Of a stretch of 64,000 bases of DNA, positions 49,066 to 59,292 are shown in pieces (position 1 is the first letter of the stretch; every line of letters starts with the position of its first letter). The notes under the pieces are model-generated. The model had not been told where the DNA came from. It saw only the letters and a list, made by a program, of their open reading frames with translations, and ran no database searches. The DNA is taken from contig CM061109.1 of the NCBI GenBank assembly GCA_030770545.1, positions 372,001 through 436,000 of the forward strand. Reading direction: 5' to 3'. This DNA is from Macropodus opercularis (taxonomy: Eukaryota > Chordata > Actinopteri > Anabantiformes > Osphronemidae). The position numbers and the translations under genes are program-made.

Positions 49066-50722
49066 CTCCCACTGCTCCCACTGCTCCCACTGCTCCCACT
49101 GCTCCCACTGCTCCCACTACTCCCAGCTCCCACTGCTCCCAGCTCCCACTGCTCCCAGCTCCCACTGCTCCCAGTGCTCCCAGTGCTCCCACTGCTCCCA
49201 CTGCTCCCACTGCTCCCACTGCTCCCACTGCTCCCACTGCTCCCACTACTCCCAGCTCCCACTGCTCCCAGCTCCCACTGCTCCCAGCTCCCACTGCTCC
49301 CAGTGCTCCCAGTGCTCCCACTGCTCCCACTGCTCCCACTACTCCCACTGCTCCCACTTCTCCCAGCTCCCACTACTCCCACTGCTCCCAGCTCCCACTG
49401 CTCCCAGTGCTCCCACTACTCCCACTGCTCCCAGCTCCCACTGCTCCCAGTGCTCCCACTGCTCCCACTGCTCCCACTACTCCCACTGCTCCCACTTCTC
49501 CCAGCTCCCACTACTCCCACTGCTCCCAGCTCCCACTGCTCCCAGCTCCCACTACTCCCACTACTCCCAGCTCCCACTGCTCCCACTGCTCCCACTGCTC
49601 CCAGCTCCCACTGCTCCCAGCTCCCACTGCTCCCAGTGCTCCCACTGCTCCCACTGCTCCCACTACTCCCACTGCTCCCACTTCTCCCAGCTCCCACTAC
49701 TCCCACTGCTCCCAGCTCCCACTGCTCCCAGCTCCCACTACTCCCACTACTCCCAGCTCCCACTGCTCCCACTACTCCCACTGCTCCCACTGCTTCCACT
49801 GCTCCCAGCTCCCACTGCTCCCAGCTCCCACTGCTCCCACTACTCCCACTGCTCCCACTGCTCCCACTACTCCCAGCTCCCACTGCTCCCAGCTCCCACT
49901 GCTCCCAGCTCCCACTGCTCCCACTGCTCCCAGCTCCCACTACTCCCACTACTCCCAGCTCCCACTACTCCCACTACTCCCAGCTCCCACTGCTCCCACT
50001 ACTCCCACTGCTCCCACTGCTCCCAGCTCCCACTGCTCCCACTGCTCCCACTGCTTCCACTACTCCCAGCTCCCACTGCTCCCACTGCTCCCAGCTCCCA
50101 CTACTCCCACTACTCCCAGCTCCCACTACTCCCACTACTCCCAGCTCCCACTGCTCCCACTACTCCCACTGCTCCCACTGCTCCCAGCTCCCACTGCTCC
50201 CACTGCTTCCACTGCTCCCAGCTCCCACTGCTCCCACTACTCCCACTGCTCCCACTGCTCCCAGCTCCCAGCTCCCACTGCTCCCACTGCTTCCACTACT
50301 CCCAGCTCCCACTGCTCCCACTACTCCCACTGCTCCCACTGCTCCCAGCTCCCAGCTCCCACTGCTCCCACTGCTTCCACTACTCCCAGCTCCCACTGCT
50401 CCCACTGCTCCCAGCTCCCACTGCTCCCACTGCTTCCACTGCTCCCAGCTCCCACTGCTCCCACTACTCCCACTGCTCCCAGCTCCCAGCTCCCACTGCT
50501 CCCACTGCTTCCACTACTCCCAGCTCCCACTGCTCCCACTACTCCCACTGCTCCCACTGCTCCCAGCTCCCAGCTCCCACTGCTCCCACTGCTTCCACTA
50601 CTCCCAGCTCCCACTACTCCCACTACTCCCAGCTCCCACTGCTCCCACTACTCCCACTGCTCCCACTGCTCCCAGCTCCCACTGCTCCCACTGCTTCCAC
50701 TGCTCCCAGCTCCCACTGCTCC
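49066..50722. repeat. 1.66 kb CTCCCACTG / CTCCCAG satellite upstream of the fam171b-like gene
   Basis: The whole block is built from 9-bp CTCCCACTG, CTCCCACTA and CTCCCAGTG units and 7-bp CTCCCAG units, with occasional CTTCCACTG. The mix of 9 and 7 bp changes frame without stops, so all three plus frames and the minus strand stay open for hundreds of codons. The longest is 583 codons. These low-complexity frames (HCS, LLP, APT on one strand; GSS, WEQ on the other) are not genes. The array ends about 260 bp before the start codon at 50,983 and so abuts the presumed core promoter. Confidence 0.95.
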
Positions 50723-50982
50723 GCTGCGACTGCGCCGTCGCCCTGTCGCCATCTAGCGTCTGACAGCCGCCGGCGCAGGCCTGGTCCCCGCTGACAGGAG
50801 GCAGGAGGACGCTGCTCAAACTCTCATTCGTGTGGAGTCTGCTCCAGCTCCATCCCCCTCTGACGCCCCGTCCGTCGCCAGGCCGTGGATTACAGGCAGC
50901 TTAAGCGGGAGGAGAGTCCCTGTGGTTCCGCGCTAGCGGGTCCCAGCATCTCTGTAGAGCCGGAGCTGAGCGCGGACCGACC
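50723..50982 (+). promoter_or_regulatory. promoter/5' UTR of the fam171b-like gene
   Basis: GC-rich, CpG-containing DNA lies between the satellite and the start codon, ending GACCGACCATGC, an acceptable start context. No TATA box is obvious. The transcription start is not defined, and could lie within the satellite edge. Confidence 0.4.
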
Positions 50983-53900
50983 ATGCGCCTGTTGCTCCCC
51001 GTGATGTCTGCGCTGCTTCTGCTGAAGCAGAGCCAAGCCAGCGGAGAGCTGGCCCCGACGGGACGCCCGCCGCATACCGATGACGGGAGCCCTTCACAGC
51101 GGCCTCGCACGGGACGAGAGCCCGCTCGGAAGCAGCAGCCAGGTCTGGAGCAGCCCTCAGCCTGACGCCAGGCTCAGACTTCAGGCTTTACGTCGGTTTT
51201 CTGACTGCGTCTGGTTTATCTCAGAGATGAGCTCGACGTGGGACTGACTCGTGACTAATTCGTGGGCCTGTAATGTAACAGAGCAGCGTGACGTCACGTG
51301 GCCGCCAAACCTCCAGCTCCGAGCTTCTGTCTGTTCAGAGGAAACTTTTCACTCGTGCTGAAACAGACGCAGATGGTTGTGGCCCCCTGCTGTTAACAAT
51401 AGACAGAGCTGAGGGGCTTGTTGTTCCAGACCAGCTCTGGGGGGGTTGTTGGTCCAGACCAGCTCTGGGGGGCTTGTTGTTCCAGACCAGCTCTGGGGGG
51501 GTTGTTGGTCCAGACCAGCTCTGGGGGGCTTGTTGGTCCAGACCAGCTCTGGGGGGGTTGTTGGTCCAGACCAGCTCTGGGGGGCTTGTTGGTCCAGACC
51601 AGCTCTGGGGGGGTTGTTGGTCCAGACCAGCTCTGGGGGGCTTGTTGGTCCAGACCAGCTCTGGGGGGGTTGTTGGTCCAGACCAGCTCTGGGGGGCTTG
51701 TTGGTCCAGACCAGCTCTGGGGGGGTTGTTGGTCCAGACCAGCTCTGGGGGGCTTGTTGGTCCAGACCAGCTCTGGGGGGCTTGTTGTGGTCCAGACCAG
51801 CTCTGGGGGGGTTGTTGGTCCAGACCAGCTCTGGGGGGCTTGTTGGTCCAGACCAGCTCTGGGGGGGTTGTCAGGTCAGCGCCTCACCTGCTCCAGCCTG
51901 AGCGTCGCTATGGCTCATCCCACGGTTCGTATTGCTGACTCGCAGCCTTAGCTCCACACGCGGCGCGTGGGAGGTCGGCAGGGATCTGCTGGGCCATCTG
52001 CTCTCACAGAAGCAGCCAACATGCTTGTTGTGTTCAGGGTTTTAGGATTGTGGTCAGTGTTTGGTGAAAGGATGCTGATATGTCAGCAAAAGCAGAATAA
52101 CAGGCTTTTCCTCAACGTGTTGTCTTCTGCTACTACATTACGATCTGTCGCTGTGGCCGTTTCATAAACCTCTTTGTGGGGAGATTATAGTCGTCTGACT
52201 CCCACGTCTGCTGCCGAGGGGGAGGGTTGTAGTCTGTGCGTCTCTTCCAGTGGAAGCCAGGTGTTTCGGCGCGTCGTGACGCCGTGGTCTTAGCTGTAGC
52301 GTCGGACTTGGTGGGTTTCCAGCAGAGCAGATCGCTCATTATGACAGATTATGATCTGTCAGATCTGCTGCAACCGACCATAGACTCTGTCGGTGCCTAA
52401 AGCAGGACCTGCTGACCTTAAACACAGCGAGCACCGCTTCCACCGCTTCCACTCTCAGCTCACACTGTTCTCATCACTTCCTTAAGAGCAGAAGGATGAC
52501 GTCATCACTGGAAATGTAGCGATGGTGGCCTGGTGTCAGAACACTGCCCACACTGACCAGTACTGTGCTGAGCAGCTTTTACTCTTTCTCACCGTTGTCC
52601 CCGTTCGTCTTTTGTGTTCTGTTACTGTGAGGGCTTCAAAGAATTCACGCATAAATCCAAGCCGTCCTTAAATGCAGCATCATTTTGTCTTGACCAACTT
52701 GATTTTCTTCTTCACCCAGGTTCTGCTTTCAACTTGCAAGTGACAGTAACCGACGGGTTGAGCCGCCAGCCCCTGAGCCAGGCAGCGGTGGACGTCTACA
52801 TCAACTACACCAGGACCAACGCGGCTCTTACTGGGGACGATGGCGCTGCTCTGCTTCGCGCACCCTATCGAGCTGGGCTCCCTGTCGTGGTTGTGGCCAG
52901 CAAACGTGGCTACATCAGCTCACCCGTGTCCCTGAACACCAGGAAAAAGCTGAGTAAGAGCCTACGTCTGTTCCTTAGTTGACTTAATGCAGTTAACGTC
53001 ACATCTAACGCAAAGAAGAAGAAAACTGGCGTAAGGTGAACGTATCTGACAGGTTGACACTGTCCTTCACCGTGTAGTGAGTCTGTTGAGTAGAGCTGGT
53101 GGCCAGGAAGCTGGGACGGCTGGAAGCAACACTGCCATCTAGTGGCTCTGCCACCAAAGCTCTGCTCGAGGCTAATTCTGCTTCCTCTGCTCCTCTTATC
53201 TTTATTAAGTATTTTCATCTGTGACCATTTCGCTGCTCGGTCTGAGTCAAGGCAGCATCTGGCTCTTTGAAGACGCTATTCTGATCACTGGCAGAACATC
53301 GGGTATTGTACAACTTAAGTCACTCTTTGTCCAGCGTTGTTCTTAAAGAGCCAGACCATCTATTATTCTAAGATGAGCCGTGTTGTGATTTTCAGATGCT
53401 TCATCCCAGCCTGTGGTCCAGTTTCCAAAGACTTTGCTGAATGTGACAGACAGCAGGGACGTGGCGTCTGTCAAAGCCTACCTGAGCTTTCCCAAGCTCC
53501 TGTCAGACGGTCACGGCCTTCCCCACACGTTGGGCATCATGAGCCGCAGCTCAGGTACAAGCGTCAGCTCATTTACAGAAACATTTCTGGCATCGTCTTC
53601 ATCGTGAATTCCAGGGTTTCTTTATTTGTCAGTTTACAGTGTGTGTCACATAAACAAGGTTCAAATGAACACAACATTCCTGTCATTGCATAAACTATGT
53701 TTGTCTGAATAGATGAAATTTGATGAAAGGTGATGAAGGTCATATTGACACTGCTGAACCCCGTGTGTATTAATATTTGTCTTCGTCTGGAGGCCGCGCA
53801 GCACAAACGGACTCACTCCAACGTGCTGATGGTCATCATCGTCTCTTGTTTCCAGGATACGTGAGTGTGGAGTTGAGGCCTGTTGCAGCCGTCAATGTGC

Positions 53901-55947
53901 AGCTTTTTTCAGGAAACACTGAGCTAGATGTAAGTGGGCCCATAGTGATGAGCCTGAGGGTGACTGACACCCGTGGCCTTCAGCCAGCAGATGCCGTGCC
54001 AGCGTGGTTCTTTAACCACACCACTGGTGAGTCCGAGCAGAAGCCCCTCGAGTTCTGGTCGCCCTCGCTGGTCCTGCTGCTGTCAGATCCTTTACTGGCA
54101 TCACTAGTTTTCAGAACAGAAGACGAGGCAGGAAGGATGTAAAGGAAAAGCTCTGCAGCTCATAGGGACGTGAAGCCAGCATCGGTATTAATAGAACTAT
54201 TGTTCAGTTTGGAAATGAGTACAGATGAAAGCCATAAAAACCAGATTTGGCTTTGTCGTGTTTCCTGGTGACGCCTCGTACGTTCTGCTGCTCAGACCGT
54301 GAGCTGCTGTGTCCTGTGACCCACATGTCATTTGGTGTTAAAATACTAAGCATCTGACTGAAGCAGGCAAATGCACTAGATAAACACTATTATGAAATAT
54401 TCTGTTGCACGTGGCTGTGAGTGTTGACAGCTGCTGCAGAGTCAAGGTGTCTCACTGCTGTACCTTCGACGTGACTTCCTGGATCACGTACAAATGCAAC
54501 ACAATGAAGAAAACCTGGAAAGTTTCCGTAGATGTGACCGGGCTCTGCAAGATGTTCTTGTTCTTCTTTGATCCGTGCAGGGGCGTGGATGAGAAGCGGA
54601 CTTGGAACGGTGGCGTCAGTGGATGGACATCTGCTGTGGACGTTCACGGCCCCTCGCCTGGGCTACTGGATAGCAGCACCTCTGCCATCGACCAGAGGCA
54701 AGAGTTGGTGTAGCGTAGATTGAGACCGTTCACAGACTGGACTTATCGGTGGTTACTTCTCTGCTTTAGGTTTCCTCGGCCTTTCCATTCCCACTGACGA
54801 CCTGACCTTCCAGCACTCTTCACTGCTGATGCTCCTGCTCGGTGGAACGCTGCTCGTTATCGTCTGTCTTCTGGTTGGACTAGGTTGCTGTCATAGGTAG
54901 TGAAGGGTTATTATTTCACTGTAACTGGAGGATGTAGTTGTTTAGCGACTGACGACTGAACAACGGTTCGTTAATCCACGGGGTGTTGGACACAGTGAAT
55001 AAACTGTCTCAGTTAAAGCCTTAAAACATGTTCTTGTGTCCAGAAGGTCTGTGAAGGTCACTACAGCAAAGAAGATCCCAGCTGTGACTAGGAAGGATCA
55101 AACCACCTGCACCCGTGATGAGGAGGCCTGCGAATCCTCCGCAGATCACGTGTCATATGCACAGAATGGACCGAACCGATCCGCACCACACAGGAGTCAG
55201 CACACGGCCTCACGTGTTCCCCCGCACGGCGGCAGTGTGATCGCCAATCCCAGCGCCGCGGCCATCACGCAGCAGGCCAAACAGGAGCCGGACGCGGATC
55301 TGACTGATCCCACCACGCAGCGCATGAGAGCTCTAACTGAGAACCTGATTTTCCTCAACCGGCCTGTTGCCGTTCTTCATGCTCCGGCATGTTTCCATTT
55401 GGAGGAGCAGCCAGATCAGCGTCCGAGGAGCAGGTCTGCCACGCTGCCCCGAGCAGCTTCAACCGGTGCTGACACTGAGCTCGCGAACACAGACACTTCC
55501 CCCCAGACTCTGCCCAAAGGTCCGAGTCAGAACCAGACATCAGGAGCCGACGACCAGCTTGGAGCTCTGGAGAGCTGCCCGGCAGCCTCCTCCAGCAACG
55601 CACCCAGGGCTCACTTTAGCCTCCCAGAGTCAATGTCTGTCCCAGGAACGCTCAATAAAATCAGGGAGGGCCGGCGCTCTGTGAACGCCCTGGTAGACCT
55701 TTCTAAAATCCCCCCGGCTCCGGCTCCCCGGGCCTGGTTTGTGTCACTGGAGGGAAAACCGGCAGCCGAGATCCGTTACGCCGTGTCAGAACAACAGAGG
55801 AGGCGAAGGCCAGGGGAAAGTCGAGAAACCAGTTTAGACTCTGGGGTGGATGTGAGCGAGCTGAACCCGTCGTCTGGAAGGAGGAGCGCGGCACTGGAAC
55901 GCAACGCCACGTTCGTCAAAAGCAGCACACGCGCAGCTCCGCAGTGA
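50983..55947 (+). CDS. FAM171B-like single-pass membrane protein, 8 exons
   Basis: Exons: 50983-51142, 52720-52953, 53210-53302, 53396-53554, 53856-54026, 54581-54697, 54770-54896, 55044-55947. Phases agree throughout, giving 654 aa. A signal peptide (MRLLLPVMSALLLLKQSQAS) precedes the FAM171 ectodomain, with markers SRQPLSQAAVDVYINYT, SIWLFEDAILITG, SDASSQPVVQF, VPAWFFNHTTGAW and GYWIAAPLPSTRG. The transmembrane helix is about 329-352. The cytoplasmic region carries SATLPR, SMSVPGTLN, RAWFVSLEGKP and TSLDSGVDVSELNPSSGRR. These fit FAM171B better than FAM171A1 or A2. FAM171 proteins are type I membrane proteins of poorly known function. The frame ends just after LERNATFVKSS, whereas human FAM171B (about 826 aa) continues further, so this tail is short. 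Intron 6 has a GC donor. Other introns are GT-AG. It may be a second fam171b copy retained in fish. Confidence 0.9.
51406..51871. repeat. minisatellite, 28-bp G-rich unit, intron 1 of the fam171b-like gene
   Basis: About 17 tandem copies of GGTCCAGACCAGCTCTGGGG followed by GG(G)TTGTT or GGCTTGTT. The G7-T and G6-C forms alternate almost strictly, which makes a 56-bp dimer the real repeat period; two G6-C units adjoin near 51,765-51,790, with an inserted GT. Each unit has a six- or seven-G run and an inverted pair CCAGA...TCTGG. Since 28 is not divisible by three and there are no stops, three overlapping false ORFs arise. Confidence 0.95.
51872..52719 (+). other. remainder of intron 1 of the fam171b-like gene
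   Basis: No additional exon is needed for the reading frame: exon 1 leaves one base that joins exon 2 in phase. I see no repeat or RNA gene here. Confidence 0.6.
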
Positions 55948-56380
55948 CTGATGACAGATCAGCGCGAACACACCAGACGTGTGCGTAACCTCGGTGACTA
56001 ACCGGCATGTTTGTCAGTCCATCCATCCCAGACCTCGCTCTCCCTGGACACCTCCTCCCAAAGCGTTCTGAGGTCAGCCGAGTCCTGGTCTTCCTCTGGG
56101 AGGCCTGTGTGGAGGAGCTCCCCCGTCTCTGAGGGTGCTGTGTGCACCAGCCGGGACCCATCTGCTGCCTCGCACCCGTCCGTTTGCTATCCAGGACGGC
56201 TCGAAGCCGCGGACCTGGACCGAGCCCTCCACCACAGGAGGTGGCGCTTCAAGGACGAGTTCTGCAAATGGGTTGTTTTAATATAAAATTGCCATTTGAT
56301 TTCTGCTAATACTGTGCAATTTATTTTTTGTTGTGGTACAGTATGATAGAGTTGCTTGTAATTAATTAATAAATACAACA
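55948..56380 (+). promoter_or_regulatory. fam171b-like 3' region and polyadenylation signal
   Basis: AATAAA at 56,368-56,373 in AATTAATTAATAAATAC is the likely polyadenylation signal. Between stop and signal, frame 1 reopens at about 56,011 behind an acceptor-like TTTGTCAG and runs 91 codons to 56,286. This could be an alternative C-terminal exon, but I cannot find a donor in matching phase. Confidence 0.5.
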
Positions 56381-57170
56381 GAGAGAAGAAAGCTTGTGGC
56401 AGCCTTTAATAACTAATGAACAACTGATGCAGAGGAAGTCGATTTACAGTAAATCAATGAATCAACTCTCTGCCATTATAATGAATGCACTTAATGTTAT
56501 GAATGTAGTTTCTTCTTTACTTAAAATCTACCTGTCAGCTTTGTGCCTTGCAGCCCATGATAACACACACTACTGCTGCACATACACTACATCACATTAC
56601 ACATCAAGGCACGAGCCTATTTGCATAATTTGCATAATTCCTGTGGTTTGGATGCCACGACATCAGTATTTGCTCATGTAGTCGATGAGATGCGCTGATC
56701 ACAAGTGGAATATTTTCAGATTCTCCCTCAACGGTAAGAGAATCGTTACAACCGTTGCTCAGCGACCTGGTTCCCAGTGATGCTGCGTCTCTTGAAGAGA
56801 CTTATGAGAAAAGGCTCACTATTCTAAAATATGTCTGTAAGCAGGTATATAACTCATTGTATGATCACTTTGCTTAGTACAGATACATATGAGGATATAT
56901 CAGGTAATATGAACCACAGTCCTGTCACAAAGGAAAATACCCATATAGTAGAAACTCCACTACAGAAGTGCAGTAATGGTGAAGTGTGCGCACTGAACTG
57001 AGTTTGCTATTTGTACGTGTGTGTACTTGTACTGGAGCAGTGTTTGGTGAATGTGCAGGGGTTTCATGCTCTGCCGTCTTGGCCGCTGTGCAGCTTCCTG
57101 TTCATCACATCTGCACTGGGTGAGTCACCTTCTAATTCGCTGTGGCTCCTCCAAACCGCTCTGAATCAAA
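56381..57170. other. intergenic gap between the fam171b-like and CARD genes
   Basis: About 0.8 kb, AT-rich on the left. It must contain the CARD gene promoter, but I see no clear TATA or CCAAT element. A donor-like CTGCACTGG|GTGAGT lies at 57,119, so a further untranslated exon is possible. Confidence 0.4.
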
Positions 57171-57246
57171 CTGAACATGCCACGTAAGCGGAAGGGGAAC
57201 GGCTTCGGTCTAGGTTTGAACTTTTTAACCGCTGACTCACAGCACC

Positions 57247-59187
57247 ATGGTAAGTAAGATTTCTGTTGATTCGAACTGTTTAACTCTCATTGTGCAGTTA
57301 CTCTATACCAGGGGCATTCAACTAACATTTAAAGAGATTTTTTGAAAGCAAAGGTCCAGAAGATTATAACGTCTAACTATTTGCTGCGATATGTTACTAA
57401 GTAACCTGCATGTAATCAGTGCTTGACTGTCAAATCAAATTAATTCAAGTTAAATGAATTGAGTTGAAGGACAGAAAGGCATAAAAAACTGTTTTACATC
57501 TGGGCTTTTGAGTCCAGATGTAAAATTTAAAAGGTAAAAACCTGAACATATCCTAACGACTGAACAGTTTTGGAGGCTCATACATTTCACCCACGTACAG
57601 GACTGTGGGGTTGTTGTTATGGTTACGCTTCATCCAACCCTTGTGTGTTTGAGCTTTGTGACAACATTAAGCTGCAGCTTGTCCTGCTGGGATTTTAACT
57701 GCGGTCAAGCTTTGAAAATGTCGTGCGCTCGTATTCCATGGTTTACAGCAGAGCATTAAACGCGATGGAAGCTACTTTCTGTTTTAGCAATAAGAGTCTG
57801 ATCTGCTCTAATTATACATTACAGCAAAAATAAATATGAATACACACGACAAAGCTGTCACCTCACAAAGAACCATGTAGTTTTACTGCATGGTTTATGA
57901 TTTATTAGTACTTAAATATACAGTCAAAGTTGTCAACTTTGATGATGAATAAAATGACTTTGGTGCATAATGCCAGGCCCAGACTAATATCTGCTTGTTC
58001 TATAGATACTGTACTCTCACCTCACAAAGAACCATGTACTTTTACTGTATGGTTTATGATTTATTAGTACTTCAAAATCCAGCTCAAGAAACTCGATCCA
58101 AATCACAAATCATGAGAAACAATGCAGAAATACAGACAGCAACCGCTTGTATTAACATGACAGAAAAAAAGTGCTGGGTCCGGGTCCGTATGGGACAGCT
58201 TCTGGGTCCGGGTCCGTATGGGACAGCTTCTGGGTCCGGGTCCGTATGGGACAGCTTCTGGGTCCGGGTCCGTATGGGACAGCTTCTGGGCCCGGATCCG
58301 AACCGCTGCTCTATATTGTACTAACCTCCTGTATTGAAGCTGTTTTCCATTTCCGGCACCTGTTGCTCAGGCCAGAAACGTGGCTTCGGGTGGAAGTGTC
58401 ATATGTCTTAGTGAAGTGACCAACTCCTCTGTGGGTGGAGACATACACCTGTCAGTCACGACTACTGGGCCGCACTCAGGTAACTACGCTCGTTCCTGGC
58501 CGCGGGTCATTGCAGGTCATTGCAGGTTGAGCATGTATTGGTTGAGTACGTCTGGAAACTAACCCGCCTCTGCCTGTTCTGTGCCCAGGTGGAGCCGACG
58601 AGACGCTGCCTTCCTCTCAGGTACAAACACACACAGCAGTGGTAGAAAGGCTGTGATTCCATGCGTCATTTGCTCCTGATAGGAACCCACTAGAAAAGCT
58701 TCCTCTACTGTTCGCACACAAGCAGCACAACGAGACCTGGGGCCTCCAGAACCGCTTCAGTGCCACTTGGTCATGTTTTGATAATGGTAACGAAGTTCAA
58801 CCTGTGACCTGTGCAACGAAAAGCAAATCTTCAAAGTATTGAACTAGAAAATGAGCGTCCAGCTGCAGCAGCATGTAGATTCACGTGTTCCTCTTCTAGG
58901 AACCTGCTGTGAGGTGGATCAGACAGAACAAAGCTAAACTCATCGACTGCCTGCGGGCCGATCCCACCTTCGTTCTCCAGCATGTGCAGTCCAGAAGCCT
59001 GGTTTCCGACAGGGAATATCAGACGCTGAGGAGCGTCACACGGCCAGAAGACGCCACCATTGACCTGATTGATCTGCTCATGGGAAAGGGACAAGAGTCC
59101 TGTTCTGGTTTCCTTGATGTTCTGAAGGAGCCTGCGCTGCTCCAGACCTTCCCAATGCTCAGGAAACTGGAGCTGGGAAATAACTGA
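57247..59187 (+). CDS. small CARD-only protein, 4 exons, 143 aa
   Basis: Exons: 57247-57249 (only the ATG, within AGCACCATG|GTAAGTAAG), 58371-58479, 58589-58620, 58900-59187. Phases agree and the frame is closed by TGA, with AATAAA at 59,287-59,292. Residues 1-48 are Ser/Thr/Gly-rich without a known domain. Residues about 52-138 form a CARD, a six-helix death-fold module, with family features RWIRQNKAKLIDCLRADP, LVSDREYQTLRS, ATIDLIDLLMGKGQESC and FLDVLKEPALLQTFP. CARDs act by homotypic contacts in apoptosome, inflammasome and NF-kB complexes. Proteins with a CARD and nothing else usually regulate such complexes. By eye the CARD resembles ARC/NOL3 (LxADx...EYxxL...GKGxxxC), but it lacks the acidic ARC tail. 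RIPK2- or NLR-type CARDs are alternatives. The start exon is inferred from splice phase, with no transcript evidence. Confidence 0.75.
57859..58072. repeat. direct duplication of a 55-bp segment, 159 bp apart
   Basis: The segment CACCTCACAAAGAACCATGT... at 57,859-57,913 recurs at 58,018-58,072 with about three mismatches, both copies running through TGGTTTATGATTTATTAGTACTT. The intervening DNA is not repeated. It is probably a local duplication or two fragments of one interspersed element in CARD intron 1. Confidence 0.8.
58176..58298. repeat. 28-bp minisatellite, 4+ copies, intron 1 of the CARD gene
   Basis: Four near-identical tandem copies of GTCCGGGTCCGTATGGGACAGCTTCTGG, the last with small changes (GGGCCCGGATCCG). 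It sits 73 bp before the exon 2 acceptor. The two overlapping ORFs it generates are not coding. Confidence 0.9.
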
Positions 59188-59292
59188 AGCTTTATTTAGT
59201 TCAAAACCGTGAGAATAGATTTTTTCTTCTTTCATAACCAAGAATGAGAGGATGTTGTTGTATCCACCTCATCTCCTCTTCTCCTTAATAAA

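Noticed and set aside
49043..50794. 583-codon plus-strand ORF and overlapping 529-, 449- and 177-codon ORFs
   Set aside because: All consist of translated 9/7-bp satellite units. The frames are open only because the unit lacks stop codons.
51288..51951. Three overlapping plus-strand ORFs of 151-216 codons
   Set aside because: The 28-bp minisatellite read in three frames, inside intron 1 of the fam171b-like gene.
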